This document shows positions 18,367 to 26,784 of a stretch of DNA of 64,000 bases, one piece after another; within the stretch, counting starts at the first letter, position 1, and every line of letters starts with the position of its first letter. The DNA is taken from contig JAGOAZ010000003.1 of the NCBI GenBank assembly GCA_017983675.1, forward strand, positions 213,877-277,876, in the 5' to 3' direction. A program made the translations under genes and the position numbers. The DNA is from Fluviicola sp. (GTDB lineage: Bacteria; Bacteroidota; Bacteroidia; Flavobacteriales_D; Crocinitomicaceae). Below the pieces are notes generated by a model, which worked only from the letters and a program-made list of their open reading frames with translations, had not been told where the DNA came from and searched no databases.

Positions 18367-19225
18367 AGAGTTTATCGCGCCAATTAGCAGCTTCTTCAGG
18401 TGAAATGAGTTTTAATTTCTTCAAATAATTAGTTGTCGTTTCAAATGCTAGTGGATATGCAATGCCTTGGTAATTCCAATCAGTTTCATGCAACCATTTT
18501 TGAACTTGATCTAAACGCAAGTTGTAGCGCCAAGAAATTACTTCAGCTGTATCTGCATCATTTTTTACTTGTTTTGCACGTTGCTGAACAACGTTTAGCA
18601 TCTCAGTTAATAGATCTGCATGCTTTTCAAGAATCTCATCTCTTACTGCCACAACAAAACATGGCCATGGAGTTACGACATCGCCAATATACTTGCATTT
18701 TTGTTGTTCTACAAATGGAAAAGTTGTATATTTTTCCCACAAGAAAACACGTGACTCATGCTGTGCCAATGACCACAAACCTCCGTAAACATCACCAACA
18801 ACATTGAAAGATAAATCATCAATATTCCAACCATGTTGATCCGCCATGACATATGCCATTAATTGTGAACCTGAACCATAACGTGAAATTGCAAATGGTT
18901 GATTCTCTAAATCGGCACTTGTAGAAATTTCTGCTGCATCAAAAGGAACATGAATTCCCCATGAAAGCGGAGTAACAACATAAACGCTAATGATCTTTGC
19001 TTTTAAACCTTGTAAAATTGATTTGGTAATTCCTTCAGTCAATAAAACGGCAATATCGATGGAGCCACTTTCTAAACCGCGAATCATTTGACCTGTACCG
19101 CCGCTCATGTCTGACCAATGTAAATCAAGTCCTATTTCAGCAAACTTACCTTCTTCAATAGCTAAGCGCCAAGGCAAATTGAAATGTTCGGGTACACCAC
19201 CAATTTTTAGTCCAATTTGATTCAT
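18356..19225 (-). CDS. Periplasmic-binding-protein-like (NMT1/SsuA-type) protein without signal peptide
   Basis: A 289-aa protein of the type II binding-protein fold similar to substrate-binding proteins of nitrate/taurine/HMP ABC importers: KIGGVPEHFNLPWRLAIEEG at the start, the GGTGQMIRGLESGSIDIAV segment, then SRYGSGSQLMAYVMAD. It lacks any signal peptide or lipobox, so it probably stays in the cytosol. The cysteine-rich motif of Thi5 HMP synthases is absent. Its ATG overlaps the stop of the upstream ABC exporter by four bases, linking the two. The ligand is unknown. It may act as a cytosolic sensor, carrier or enzyme. Confidence 0.75.
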   Translation of the reverse strand: MNQIGLKIGGVPEHFNLPWRLAIEEGKFAEIGLDLHWSDMSGGTGQMIRGLESGSIDIAVLLTEGITKSILQGLKAKIISVYVVTPLSWGIHVPFDAAEISTSADLENQPFAISRYGSGSQLMAYVMADQHGWNIDDLSFNVVGDVYGGLWSLAQHESRVFLWEKYTTFPFVEQQKCKYIGDVVTPWPCFVVAVRDEILEKHADLLTEMLNVVQQRAKQVKNDADTAEVISWRYNLRLDQVQKWLHETDWNYQGIAYPLAFETTTNYLKKLKLISPEEAANWRDKLFSN

Positions 19226-20988
19226 ATTTTTGAAAATTGCATGGTGTACAAGCGCTTGTAATAGCCGTTCAAATTCATCAATTCTTCGTGTGAACCTTGT
19301 TCTTTGATTTCTCCTTTGTCTAACACAATGATTAAATCTGCCGCTTGAATTGTCGACAAACGATGGGCAATAACAATTGATGTTCTGCCTTTTGTTAAGC
19401 GTTCCGTTGCTTGTTGAATCATTAATTCAGATTCGTTATCGACACTTGAAGTTGCTTCATCAAGAATTAATATATGCGGATTATAAACATAAGCGCGAAT
19501 AAACGCTAATAATTGACGTTGTCCCACAGACAAAACTCCTCCACGTTCGCCAACTTGATAATCGTATTCACCGGGAAGTTTTTCGATAAATTCATGCGCT
19601 CCGACCGCTTTCGCAGCTGCGATGACTTCTTCTCTTGAAATGGATTCGTTCCCTAATGTAATGTTATTATGTATGGAATCTGAAAACAAAAAGACATCTT
19701 GTAAAACAATTGCAATGTTTTTACGCAAACTTTCCATTTCTAGTGAACGCAATTCGTGTTCACCAATATGTATTGTCCCTTTTTGATATTCGTAAAATCG
19801 TCCGAGCAAATTAACAATGGATGATTTTCCAGCTCCTGTAGCCCCTACAAATGCTACTGTTGTTCCCGGTTCAATGGTTAGTTGGATGTTTTTTAGCACC
19901 CAATCTTCGTCAGAATATGCAAAATACAAATCATTGAAACGAATTGGTTGTTGAAAATCACAATCGGTGACATCGCCAGTTAATTGAACATGTTCTTGTG
20001 TATCAATGATTTCAAAAATATTTTTCGCGCGAACAACTCCCCGTTGTAAAATGTTGAATTTGTCTGCGAGCATTCTAATCGGACGGAAAACCATACCAAT
20101 CCACATGGTATAACTTAGAATTTCTCCAAAAATACGTTCGTCTCGTTGATCAACTGAAAGAATTTCAAAGGCACCCCATACAATGATGAATGCCATCGAT
20201 AAAGAGCTGAGTAATTCAACCACTGGGAAAAAGATGGAAAAGGCCCATACTGCACTAATGTGTGCTTTTTTATGTTCTTGATTTGCAGCAACAAAACCGT
20301 CTAACTCTTCTTTTTCGCGACCAAATAACTGAACGATGTTCATTCCTGTTAAGCGTTCTTGTACAAATGAATTCAAGCGATGAACTGCTGAACCTTCCAA
20401 TTGAAATGATTGACGCATTGCTTTCGCAAAAATACGCGTTGAAAAAATCAAAATTGGAACTGGAATCAAAGCAAGTAAGGATAATTTCCAATTATCCAAA
20501 AACATGAAAATCAAAATGATGATGAGCATGAGTAAGTCACCCAAAATATCAATTAAGCCAGATGAGAAAACATCTGAAATTGCTTCAATATCAGAAACGA
20601 CACGTGTGACTAGACCACCAACAGGATTTTTATCAAAATACCGCATCCGAAACGAAGTAATGTGTGCAAACACTTTTTTACGGATGTCCCGAATAACTGA
20701 TTGAGCTAATAAATTGGAAAAATAAGTGGTTAAAAATTGTAAGATTGCTTCAAGGAACAACATTCCGAGCACAATCATAGTCCAAAAAAAGAATAAGTTT
20801 ACATTTCTTGATTCTTCAGAAACAATGTATTTTTGAACAATATCCCCAATTAATTTAGGACGGTAAGGACTAACAACAGCAAGTAAAATCGTACAGAAAA
20901 ACGAAATGATTACTAAGCGTTTATAGGGCCAAGCAAATTTCATTAAACGCTTAAAAACCTGTGTATCTAATTTCGACTGTTTCGACAT
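19222..20988 (-). CDS. ABC transporter, fused permease-ATPase (MsbA/exporter type)
   Basis: A 588-aa half-transporter of the type IV exporter class, expected to act as a dimer in the inner membrane. The N-terminal half carries about six membrane helices with the usual cytoplasmic coupling stretches. The C-terminal ATPase has Walker A GATGAGKSS, signature LSVGQRQLLAF, Walker B ILILDEATSSVD and the switch His in IAHRLSTI. Lipid or drug export is typical of the family, and the substrate cannot be read from sequence. It overlaps the cytosolic binding protein downstream by four bases. A -7 box lies four bases before its ATG. Confidence 0.92.
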   Translation of the reverse strand: MSKQSKLDTQVFKRLMKFAWPYKRLVIISFFCTILLAVVSPYRPKLIGDIVQKYIVSEESRNVNLFFFWTMIVLGMLFLEAILQFLTTYFSNLLAQSVIRDIRKKVFAHITSFRMRYFDKNPVGGLVTRVVSDIEAISDVFSSGLIDILGDLLMLIIILIFMFLDNWKLSLLALIPVPILIFSTRIFAKAMRQSFQLEGSAVHRLNSFVQERLTGMNIVQLFGREKEELDGFVAANQEHKKAHISAVWAFSIFFPVVELLSSLSMAFIIVWGAFEILSVDQRDERIFGEILSYTMWIGMVFRPIRMLADKFNILQRGVVRAKNIFEIIDTQEHVQLTGDVTDCDFQQPIRFNDLYFAYSDEDWVLKNIQLTIEPGTTVAFVGATGAGKSSIVNLLGRFYEYQKGTIHIGEHELRSLEMESLRKNIAIVLQDVFLFSDSIHNNITLGNESISREEVIAAAKAVGAHEFIEKLPGEYDYQVGERGGVLSVGQRQLLAFIRAYVYNPHILILDEATSSVDNESELMIQQATERLTKGRTSIVIAHRLSTIQAADLIIVLDKGEIKEQGSHEELMNLNGYYKRLYTMQFSKI

Positions 20989-20992
20989 GCTG

Positions 20993-21000
20993 CAAAATTA
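20993..21000 (-). promoter_or_regulatory. -7 box (TAATTTTG) directly at the ABC exporter start
   Basis: On the minus strand TAATTTTG ends four bases before the ATG (20986-20988). If used, transcription would begin at or next to the start codon, giving a leaderless or nearly leaderless mRNA. No -33 TTG is seen at the standard distance. Confidence 0.45.
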
Positions 21001-21154
21001 ATCTTAACTGTGGGATTTTCATTGAAAATACTCCTCAATTTTCACAAAAGTTGGCAATCAAATCGATTGTACTTTGAAAAGATAATGCGTTTATTTGCAA
21101 AAGAGTTGTAAAGCGTCAACCGATGTATTTACTGACGTACTAATTTTCAATAAT

Positions 21155-21802
21155 ATGATACACGTAATTAATCAAACAAATTCAATTTTCAGTACATATT
21201 TAAGTGAAATACGCGATGTAGTCATTCAAAAAGATCCAATGCGTTTTCGAAGAAATTTAGAACGAATGGCTGAAATAATCGGTTATGAAATCAGTAAAAA
21301 GTTAACGTATCAACCTGTCTCAGTCATTACGCCATTAGGAATAGCAGATTCAGTAACATTAACTCAACAACTTGTTTTGGCTACAATATTACGAGCGGGC
21401 TTGCCCATGCACAATGGGTTATTGGCAATTTTTGATCGTGCTGAAAACGCATTTGTTTCTGCTTACCGCAAACATTCAACAGCAGAAGAATTTGATATTC
21501 ACGTGGAATACATGGCTGCACCTGGAATTACTGGTAAAACGCTTATCATTTCGGATCCTATGCTTGCAACTGGTCGATCGATGTATCTTGTCTATAAAGC
21601 TTTGTTGCAGCAAGGAAATCCATCGCATGTGCACATTGTTGCAGCAATTGCAGCGCCTGAAGCACTGGAGTATTTGAAACAATTATTACCTGAAAATGTA
21701 ACTATTTGGGTGGGTGCTATTGATCGCGAATTGACTGCTCAGTCTTATATTGTACCTGGTCTTGGTGACGCAGGTGATTTAGCTTTTGGAATTAAATGTT
21801 AA
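21155..21802 (+). CDS. upp: Uracil phosphoribosyltransferase
   Basis: Pyrimidine salvage enzyme that makes UMP from uracil and PRPP. The ATG at 21155 gives 215 aa, close to the family size; an upstream frame start at 21095 adds 20 unrelated residues. The PRPP loop is SDPMLATGRSM, an earlier ILRAGLPMHNGLL segment is conserved, and the uracil-binding end reads PGLGDAGDLAFG. It is followed after ten bases by a membrane protein gene, with a HAD phosphatase overlapping that one. The HAD gene is YjjG-like, so a link to pyrimidine salvage is possible. Confidence 0.94.
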   Translation: MIHVINQTNSIFSTYLSEIRDVVIQKDPMRFRRNLERMAEIIGYEISKKLTYQPVSVITPLGIADSVTLTQQLVLATILRAGLPMHNGLLAIFDRAENAFVSAYRKHSTAEEFDIHVEYMAAPGITGKTLIISDPMLATGRSMYLVYKALLQQGNPSHVHIVAAIAAPEALEYLKQLLPENVTIWVGAIDRELTAQSYIVPGLGDAGDLAFGIKC

Positions 21803-21812
21803 TAAAGAATCG

Positions 21813-22286
21813 ATGAACTGGACAGCTTTTTTTGGAATTTTTACCTTGGCAATGGTCAAGTTTATGTTTGCACCTTTTGGTGGACCAACTTTGGGATTAT
21901 CCGCTCTTGAAACCTATGCAGCAGCAGTTTCAGGTGCAATTGTTTGTGCTGTGTTTTTTTACTATGCGAGTGAATATTTCTTGAAACAAGCGGTTAAAAA
22001 ACACAAAGCAAAGCTTCAAGCTGCTCAGTTATCTGGCATTCCAATGAAGTCAAAGAAGAAATTTACCCGAATGAACAAGTTTATCGTGCGTATCAAGCAC
22101 CGTTTAGGTATCGTTGGACTTTCATTTTTCGCGCCTTTCTTTTTGGGTATTCCGTTAGGAACAATTATTGCAGCCAAGTTTTTTGGCCATCAAAAAAAGA
22201 CATTTCCACTAATTTTAGTAGGCATTTTATTTAATGGTGCAGTGACTACGAGTATTCGCTATGGACTCGCTTTTTTATTCGAATGA
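21813..22286 (+). CDS. Small integral membrane protein, 157 aa
   Basis: No firm family. The ATG at 21813 is preferred over a TTG at 21786 that lies inside upp. Hydrophobic segments at about 3-20, 28-50, 95-120 and 130-155 predict three to four membrane helices, with a basic loop (KQAVKKHKAKLQ and KSKKKFTRMNKF) between them. The stretch FLGIPLGTIIAAKFFG resembles small multidrug-export or DedA-like proteins, weakly. It sits between upp and a HAD phosphatase and overlaps the latter by four bases. Confidence 0.75.
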   Translation: MNWTAFFGIFTLAMVKFMFAPFGGPTLGLSALETYAAAVSGAIVCAVFFYYASEYFLKQAVKKHKAKLQAAQLSGIPMKSKKKFTRMNKFIVRIKHRLGIVGLSFFAPFFLGIPLGTIIAAKFFGHQKKTFPLILVGILFNGAVTTSIRYGLAFLFE

Positions 22287-22996
22287 AAGTAAGACAACTC
22301 TTTTTTGATTTAGACCGCACACTTTGGGATTTTGAAGCAAATTCGAAACGTGCCTTGCAACACTTATATGAATCTTTGAGTCTAGGAGATACCATTGAAC
22401 ATTTCATGCATTTCCATCACACCTATATTCGCGTGAATGCAACGTTATGGCAGCAATACGGAAAAGGTAAATTATCCAAAGAAGCGTTACGCGATAATCG
22501 TTTCAAAGACGCATTGGCATATCATGGCATTCACGATCATCAATTAGCTCAGAAAATGAGCGATGGATACATTGAAATGTCACCCAAACAAACAGCGCTT
22601 TTTCCAGGTGCAATTGAGACTTTGACTGAATTGAAGCGTCAAGAATACCGCATGCACATTATAACGAATGGGTTTCACGAAGTCCAACATGTGAAGCTGG
22701 AAACGAGTGGATTGAAATCTTTTTTTGATGTAGTTCTAAGTTCAGAATCAATTGGTTTTACCAAACCGCATCGTGAAATTTTTCAGGAAGCACAACGCTT
22801 AACCAATTGCCAACCGCAACACGCCATTATGATAGGTGACGATTTCAAAGCCGATATCATTGGTGCTTTAAATGCCAATTGGACGGCAATTCATTTCGAT
22901 CCTGAAATAAAATTCAAAAAAGAACGAAATGTTTCACGCGTACGTTCCTTAAATGAGTTACCCGAAGTAATTAACCTCTTACCGATTGTAGGATAA
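22283..22996 (+). CDS. HAD-family hydrolase, YjjG-like nucleotidase
   Basis: A 237-aa HAD phosphatase with the nucleophile motif FFDLDRTLWDF (Asp9 and Asp11), motif II in HIITNGF, a lysine in SIGFTKPHREIF and the acidic motif IGDDFKADIIGA. The sequence most resembles YjjG-type enzymes, which dephosphorylate noncanonical pyrimidine nucleotides, so a nucleotide house-cleaning role fits its place downstream of upp. The substrate is inferred. Its ATG overlaps the preceding membrane protein stop. Confidence 0.85.
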   Translation: MKVRQLFFDLDRTLWDFEANSKRALQHLYESLSLGDTIEHFMHFHHTYIRVNATLWQQYGKGKLSKEALRDNRFKDALAYHGIHDHQLAQKMSDGYIEMSPKQTALFPGAIETLTELKRQEYRMHIITNGFHEVQHVKLETSGLKSFFDVVLSSESIGFTKPHREIFQEAQRLTNCQPQHAIMIGDDFKADIIGALNANWTAIHFDPEIKFKKERNVSRVRSLNELPEVINLLPIVG

Positions 22997-23003
22997 AACG
23001 AGC

Positions 23004-23837
23004 TTATTTAGCAGCTTTTACTTGTTTCAAACGCTCGTACAACACCATTCCTGTAGCAACACCAACGTTCAACGAAGAAATGTTACCTGCCATTGGAATA
23101 CTCAAACGAGCATCTGACATTTTCAATAAATCATTGGTAATTCCATTTTCTTCTGAACCCATAATGATGGCTGTTGGTCCAAAAAACGAATAATTTTCAA
23201 CACTAATTTTTGATTTTTCTGTACAAGAAACAATTTGGAAACCAGTTTGTTGCAAGTAAAAAAGACTGTCTTTTAGTAAATCCGTTTTACAAACTGGAAT
23301 GGTATGTAAAGCTCCAGCAGATGTTTTAATGGCGTCAGCTGAAACCAAGGCACTTCCTTTTGAAGGAACAAGAATTGCATCAACGCCCATACATGCTGCA
23401 GTTCGTGCAATACCACCAAAATTACGAACATCTGTAATTCTGTCTAAGACCAAAATACACGGTTCTTTCCCTTCTGCTAGCCATTGATCACACAAAACTT
23501 CGATGTTTTTGTATTCAACAGGTGATGTAAAAGCAATAACACCTTGGTGATTATTGGTCGTGATTTTCGCCAATTTTTCAATTGGAACAAATTGTAATTG
23601 GTAATCTTTTCCGGTTAAAATTGTACGTAATTCCTCGAACAAATCTTTGTCAATCCCTTTTTGAATAAGGATTTTGTTGATTTCAACTTCGTTTTTTACT
23701 GCTTCAATAACTGCACGTATACCATAAATAATATCCTCCGGATCTTCTTTTGGTTTGCGCTCAAAAGAACGGTTATTAGCATCTTTTCGACCAAAGTCGT
23801 TACCGCGGTCTTCTCGGTTATCTCGTTTATTATACAT
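23004..23837 (-). CDS. rlmB: 23S rRNA (guanosine-2'-O)-methyltransferase RlmB, SPOUT family
   Basis: SpoU/TrmH family methyltransferase, expected to methylate G2251 of 23S rRNA. After a charged, Arg/Asp/Asn-rich N-terminal extension of about 33 residues comes the substrate-binding domain (IIYGIRAVIEAV), then the SPOUT domain with motif 1 in DRITDVRNFGGIARTAACMG, motif 2 in IMGSEENGI and motif 3 in IPMAGNISSLNVGVATGMVL, which form the knot and SAM site. It is 277 aa. Its start overlaps the osmC stop by eight bases, so they are one operon. Confidence 0.92.
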   Translation of the reverse strand: MYNKRDNREDRGNDFGRKDANNRSFERKPKEDPEDIIYGIRAVIEAVKNEVEINKILIQKGIDKDLFEELRTILTGKDYQLQFVPIEKLAKITTNNHQGVIAFTSPVEYKNIEVLCDQWLAEGKEPCILVLDRITDVRNFGGIARTAACMGVDAILVPSKGSALVSADAIKTSAGALHTIPVCKTDLLKDSLFYLQQTGFQIVSCTEKSKISVENYSFFGPTAIIMGSEENGITNDLLKMSDARLSIPMAGNISSLNVGVATGMVLYERLKQVKAAK

Positions 23838-24234
23838 GGAATGTCATTTCTATATTCATATCTGCATGAACTGATTTTGCAACAGGACATGCTTTTCCTG
23901 CTCTGATAATTTTTTCAGCTGTTGGTGCGTCCCAACCATTTCCTGATAAATCAATGTTGATTGTTAATCCACCGATTCTTCGTGGGGAACTCGCCATTAT
24001 TTTTGTAACACTAGCTGCGCCTTTTTCAAAAGAATAACCATGCTCTTGACAGTAAATCCCAATAATGGTTAATAAACAGGAAGCATAAGCAGTAGCAACT
24101 AAATCAGTTGGAGAAAACTTTTCTCCTTTACCGTTGTTATCTATTGGTGCATCTGTTTGAATAATGGTACCAGATTGAACATGCGTACATTCAGTGCGTA
24201 AGTTGCCAAGGTATTTTACGATCGAAGTTGCCAT
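23830..24234 (-). CDS. OsmC-family peroxiredoxin-like protein
   Basis: A 134-aa OsmC/Ohr superfamily protein, likely a thiol peroxidase acting on organic hydroperoxides. The two active cysteines are visible: one in [15 protein letters not shown] and one in [10 protein letters not shown], with the usual [16 protein letters not shown] start region. The [13 protein letters not shown] form is closer to the YhfA/OsmC group than to Ohr. It lies upstream of rlmB in an operon and diverges from lipA through a short shared promoter region. Confidence 0.9.
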   Translation of the reverse strand: MATSIVKYLGNLRTECTHVQSGTIIQTDAPIDNNGKGEKFSPTDLVATAYASCLLTIIGIYCQEHGYSFEKGAASVTKIMASSPRRIGGLTINIDLSGNGWDAPTAEKIIRAGKACPVAKSVHADMNIEMTFHV

Positions 24235-24252
24235 TGTTATTGTGCTTCTTTG

Positions 24253-24260
24253 TACTTTTG
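24253..24260 (+). promoter_or_regulatory. -7 box (TACTTTTG) for lipA
   Basis: A perfect TAnnTTTG match 49 bases before the lipA ATG. A TTG at 24234-24236 is 16 bases upstream, slightly below the normal spacing. It interleaves with the opposite-strand box for osmC. Confidence 0.5.
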
Positions 24261-24281
24261 TGTTGAAATAAAATCAGATGC

Positions 24282-24289
24282 CAAAGGTA
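24282..24289 (-). promoter_or_regulatory. -7 box (TACCTTTG) for osmC-rlmB
   Basis: On the minus strand TACCTTTG lies 47 bases before the osmC ATG. It is downstream of the lipA box on the other strand, so the two promoters face across each other and their transcripts would overlap at the 5' ends. Confidence 0.5.
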
Positions 24290-24309
24290 CGGTTTTAATT
24301 GGAAAAAAT

Positions 24310-25191
24310 ATGTCAGAAGAAATTACAACAAACGACAATAATATTCGCATTAAAAAACCAAAGTGGTTACGCGTGAAATTGCCGACAGGAGAAAACTATA
24401 AAAAAGTTAGATCGTTAGTTGATGAACATAAATTACATACCATTTGTGAAAGTGGTAGCTGTCCGAATATGGGTGAATGTTGGGGAGAAGGTACCGCAAC
24501 ATTTATGATATTAGGAAATATTTGTACACGTTCATGTGGTTTTTGTGCTGTGAAAACTGGACGACCAGATGAGGTGGATGAATTTGAGCCAGGAAAAGTA
24601 GCTCATTCTGTCAAAACGATGGGAATCAAACATGCGGTAATTACTTCGGTTGATCGTGATGATTTAAAAGATGGGGGCGCTGGAATTTGGGTGCAAACCG
24701 TGAAAGCTATTCGTCACCAAAGTCCTGGAACAACAATGGAAACCTTGATTCCTGATTTTGCAGGTAAATGGGAAAATTTAGAACAAATAATTGGGGTTGC
24801 TCCTGAAATCGTTTCACATAATTTAGAGACTGTTCGTCGCTTGACCAAACAAGTCCGCATTCAAGCAAAGTACGATAGAAGTTTGGAAGTATTGTTCCGC
24901 TTGAAAAAAGGTGGAATGCGCACCAAATCTGGTGTGATGTTAGGTTTGGGTGAAACAGATGAAGAAATCATCGAAACAATGCAAGATCTACGTGCAGTTG
25001 GTGTTGATATTCTAACCTTAGGGCAATACTTACAACCAACACCGAAACATTTGCCAATCGTCGAATTTGTTCCACCAGAACGATTCGAAAAATACGAAAA
25101 ACTTGGTCTTGAGATGGGCTTTCGTTTTGTTGAAAGTGGTCCGCTCGTTCGTTCAAGTTACCATGCCGAAAAACATATTTTCGATTTGTAA
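24310..25191 (+). CDS. lipA: Lipoyl synthase
   Basis: Radical SAM enzyme that inserts two sulfurs into protein-bound octanoyl groups to make lipoyl cofactor. I use the ATG at 24310 (293 aa); a longer frame to 24250 overlaps the promoter. The auxiliary cluster motif C-x4-C-x5-C is at Cys46, Cys51 and Cys57, the radical SAM motif C-x3-C-x2-C is at Cys72, Cys76 and Cys79, and the C-terminal RSSYHAE supplies the serine ligand of the auxiliary cluster. It precedes lpdA, whose complexes need lipoate. Confidence 0.97.
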   Translation: MSEEITTNDNNIRIKKPKWLRVKLPTGENYKKVRSLVDEHKLHTICESGSCPNMGECWGEGTATFMILGNICTRSCGFCAVKTGRPDEVDEFEPGKVAHSVKTMGIKHAVITSVDRDDLKDGGAGIWVQTVKAIRHQSPGTTMETLIPDFAGKWENLEQIIGVAPEIVSHNLETVRRLTKQVRIQAKYDRSLEVLFRLKKGGMRTKSGVMLGLGETDEEIIETMQDLRAVGVDILTLGQYLQPTPKHLPIVEFVPPERFEKYEKLGLEMGFRFVESGPLVRSSYHAEKHIFDL

Positions 25192-25283
25192 TTTCCTATA
25201 GCAATTTAACGACTTTTGTGCGTGTCATTTCTGTTTCTTTTAAATTAATAGCTAACTTTAGCGCGAATTAAGAAAATAAGATT

Positions 25284-26687
25284 ATGAGTACGTTTGATGT
25301 TGCGATTATTGGTTCAGGTCCTGGTGGATATGTAGCTGCTATTCGCTGTGCGCAATTAGGAATGAAAACCGCATTAATTGAAAAATATCCAACCTTAGGA
25401 GGAACCTGTTTGAATGTTGGGTGTATCCCTTCAAAAGCATTATTAGACTCATCGGAGCATTTTTTTAATGCAAAACACAACTTTGAAGCACATGGAATCA
25501 AAGTAAGTAATGTAACTGCTGATTTGTCGCAAATGATTGCGCGCAAAGAAGAAGTGATTGCTCAAACGTGTAACGGAATTAAATTCTTGATGGACAAAAA
25601 CAACATTACTGTTTATCAAGGTGTTGGTTCATTTGTTGACAAAAACACAATCGCTATCAGCGATAGTGATGGAAATAAAACAACGATTTCAACTAAAAAT
25701 GCAATTATCGCAACTGGTTCAAAACCAAATTTCTTCCCAGGAATGGAACCAGATAAAGACCGCATAATTACGTCAACTGAAGCGTTGAAAATGAAAGAAA
25801 TTCCGAAGAAAATGATTGTCATCGGTGGTGGCGTTATTGGTTTGGAATTAGGATCAGTTTATGGACGCTTAGGTGCTGAAATCGAAGTGGTTGAATTTGC
25901 ACCATCTATTTTACCTACAATGGATCTTTCATTGGGGAAAGAATTCATGAAAATCTTGAAAAAAGAAGGTTTCAAATTCAACATGGAACACCAAGTCCAA
26001 AAAGTTGAAAATACAGGTAAAGGTGTTAAGTTAACGGCATTAAATAAAAAAGGTGAAACGGTTGAAATGACTGCTGACTATTGTTTGGTGGCAGTTGGTC
26101 GTAAAGCTTACACAGCAGGTTTAGGCTTAGAAAACATCGGATTAGCGACAAATAACAGAGGTCAAGTTGAGGTAAATGATCATTTACAAACTGCTGTTCC
26201 GAATATTTATGCAATTGGTGATGTTGTTCGTGGAGCAATGTTAGCGCACAAAGCGGAAGAAGAAGGAGTGATGGTAGCCGAATTGTTAGCTGGTCAAAAA
26301 CCTCATATCAATTATAATTTAATTCCAGGTGTAGTTTACACATGGCCAGAAATCGCTGCTGTTGGAAAAACGGAAGAAGAATTAAAAGCTGCTGGAATTG
26401 CTTACAAAGTTGGTTCTTTCCCAATGAAAGCTTTAGGCCGTTCGCGCGCATCAATGGATACTGCTGGATTTATTAAGATCTTAGCGGATGCAACAACGGA
26501 TGAAATTCTTGGTGTACACATGATTGCAGCTCGTGCAGCTGATTTAATCATGGAAGCAGTTACAGCTATGGAATTCCGAGCATCTGCAGAAGATATTTCG
26601 CGCATTTCTCACGGTCACCCTACGTATTCTGAAGCAATGAAAGAAGCTGCATTGGCAGCAACGGATAACAGAGCGTTACATATTTAA
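25284..26687 (+). CDS. lpdA: Dihydrolipoyl dehydrogenase (E3)
   Basis: FAD enzyme that reoxidises dihydrolipoyl groups of 2-oxoacid dehydrogenase complexes and the glycine cleavage system, reducing NAD. FAD-binding GSGPGG is at 10-15, the redox disulfide in GGTCLNVGCIPSK uses Cys42 and Cys47, the NAD-binding GGGVIGLELGS is mid-protein, and the C-terminal HGHPTYSEAMKEA supplies the catalytic His-Glu pair. Length is 467 aa. It stands 92 bases after lipA; TAACTTTA at 25253-25260 is one mismatch from a -7 box. It ends in a strong terminator. Confidence 0.97.
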   Translation: MSTFDVAIIGSGPGGYVAAIRCAQLGMKTALIEKYPTLGGTCLNVGCIPSKALLDSSEHFFNAKHNFEAHGIKVSNVTADLSQMIARKEEVIAQTCNGIKFLMDKNNITVYQGVGSFVDKNTIAISDSDGNKTTISTKNAIIATGSKPNFFPGMEPDKDRIITSTEALKMKEIPKKMIVIGGGVIGLELGSVYGRLGAEIEVVEFAPSILPTMDLSLGKEFMKILKKEGFKFNMEHQVQKVENTGKGVKLTALNKKGETVEMTADYCLVAVGRKAYTAGLGLENIGLATNNRGQVEVNDHLQTAVPNIYAIGDVVRGAMLAHKAEEEGVMVAELLAGQKPHINYNLIPGVVYTWPEIAAVGKTEEELKAAGIAYKVGSFPMKALGRSRASMDTAGFIKILADATTDEILGVHMIAARAADLIMEAVTAMEFRASAEDISRISHGHPTYSEAMKEAALAATDNRALHI

Positions 26688-26706
26688 TTTATATACAAAT
26701 AGAATA

Positions 26707-26734
26707 AAAAAAGGGGCGTTTTCGCTCCTTTTTT
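26707..26734 (+). terminator. Rho-independent terminator after lpdA
   Basis: Stem AAAAAAGGGGCG with CGCTCCTTTTTT (one G-T pair) around a TTTT loop, ending in T6. Confidence 0.9.
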
Positions 26735-26784
26735 AACTCATTGAACTTTTATTCTGTTCAATTGTTCCAATACAAACATTAGCG

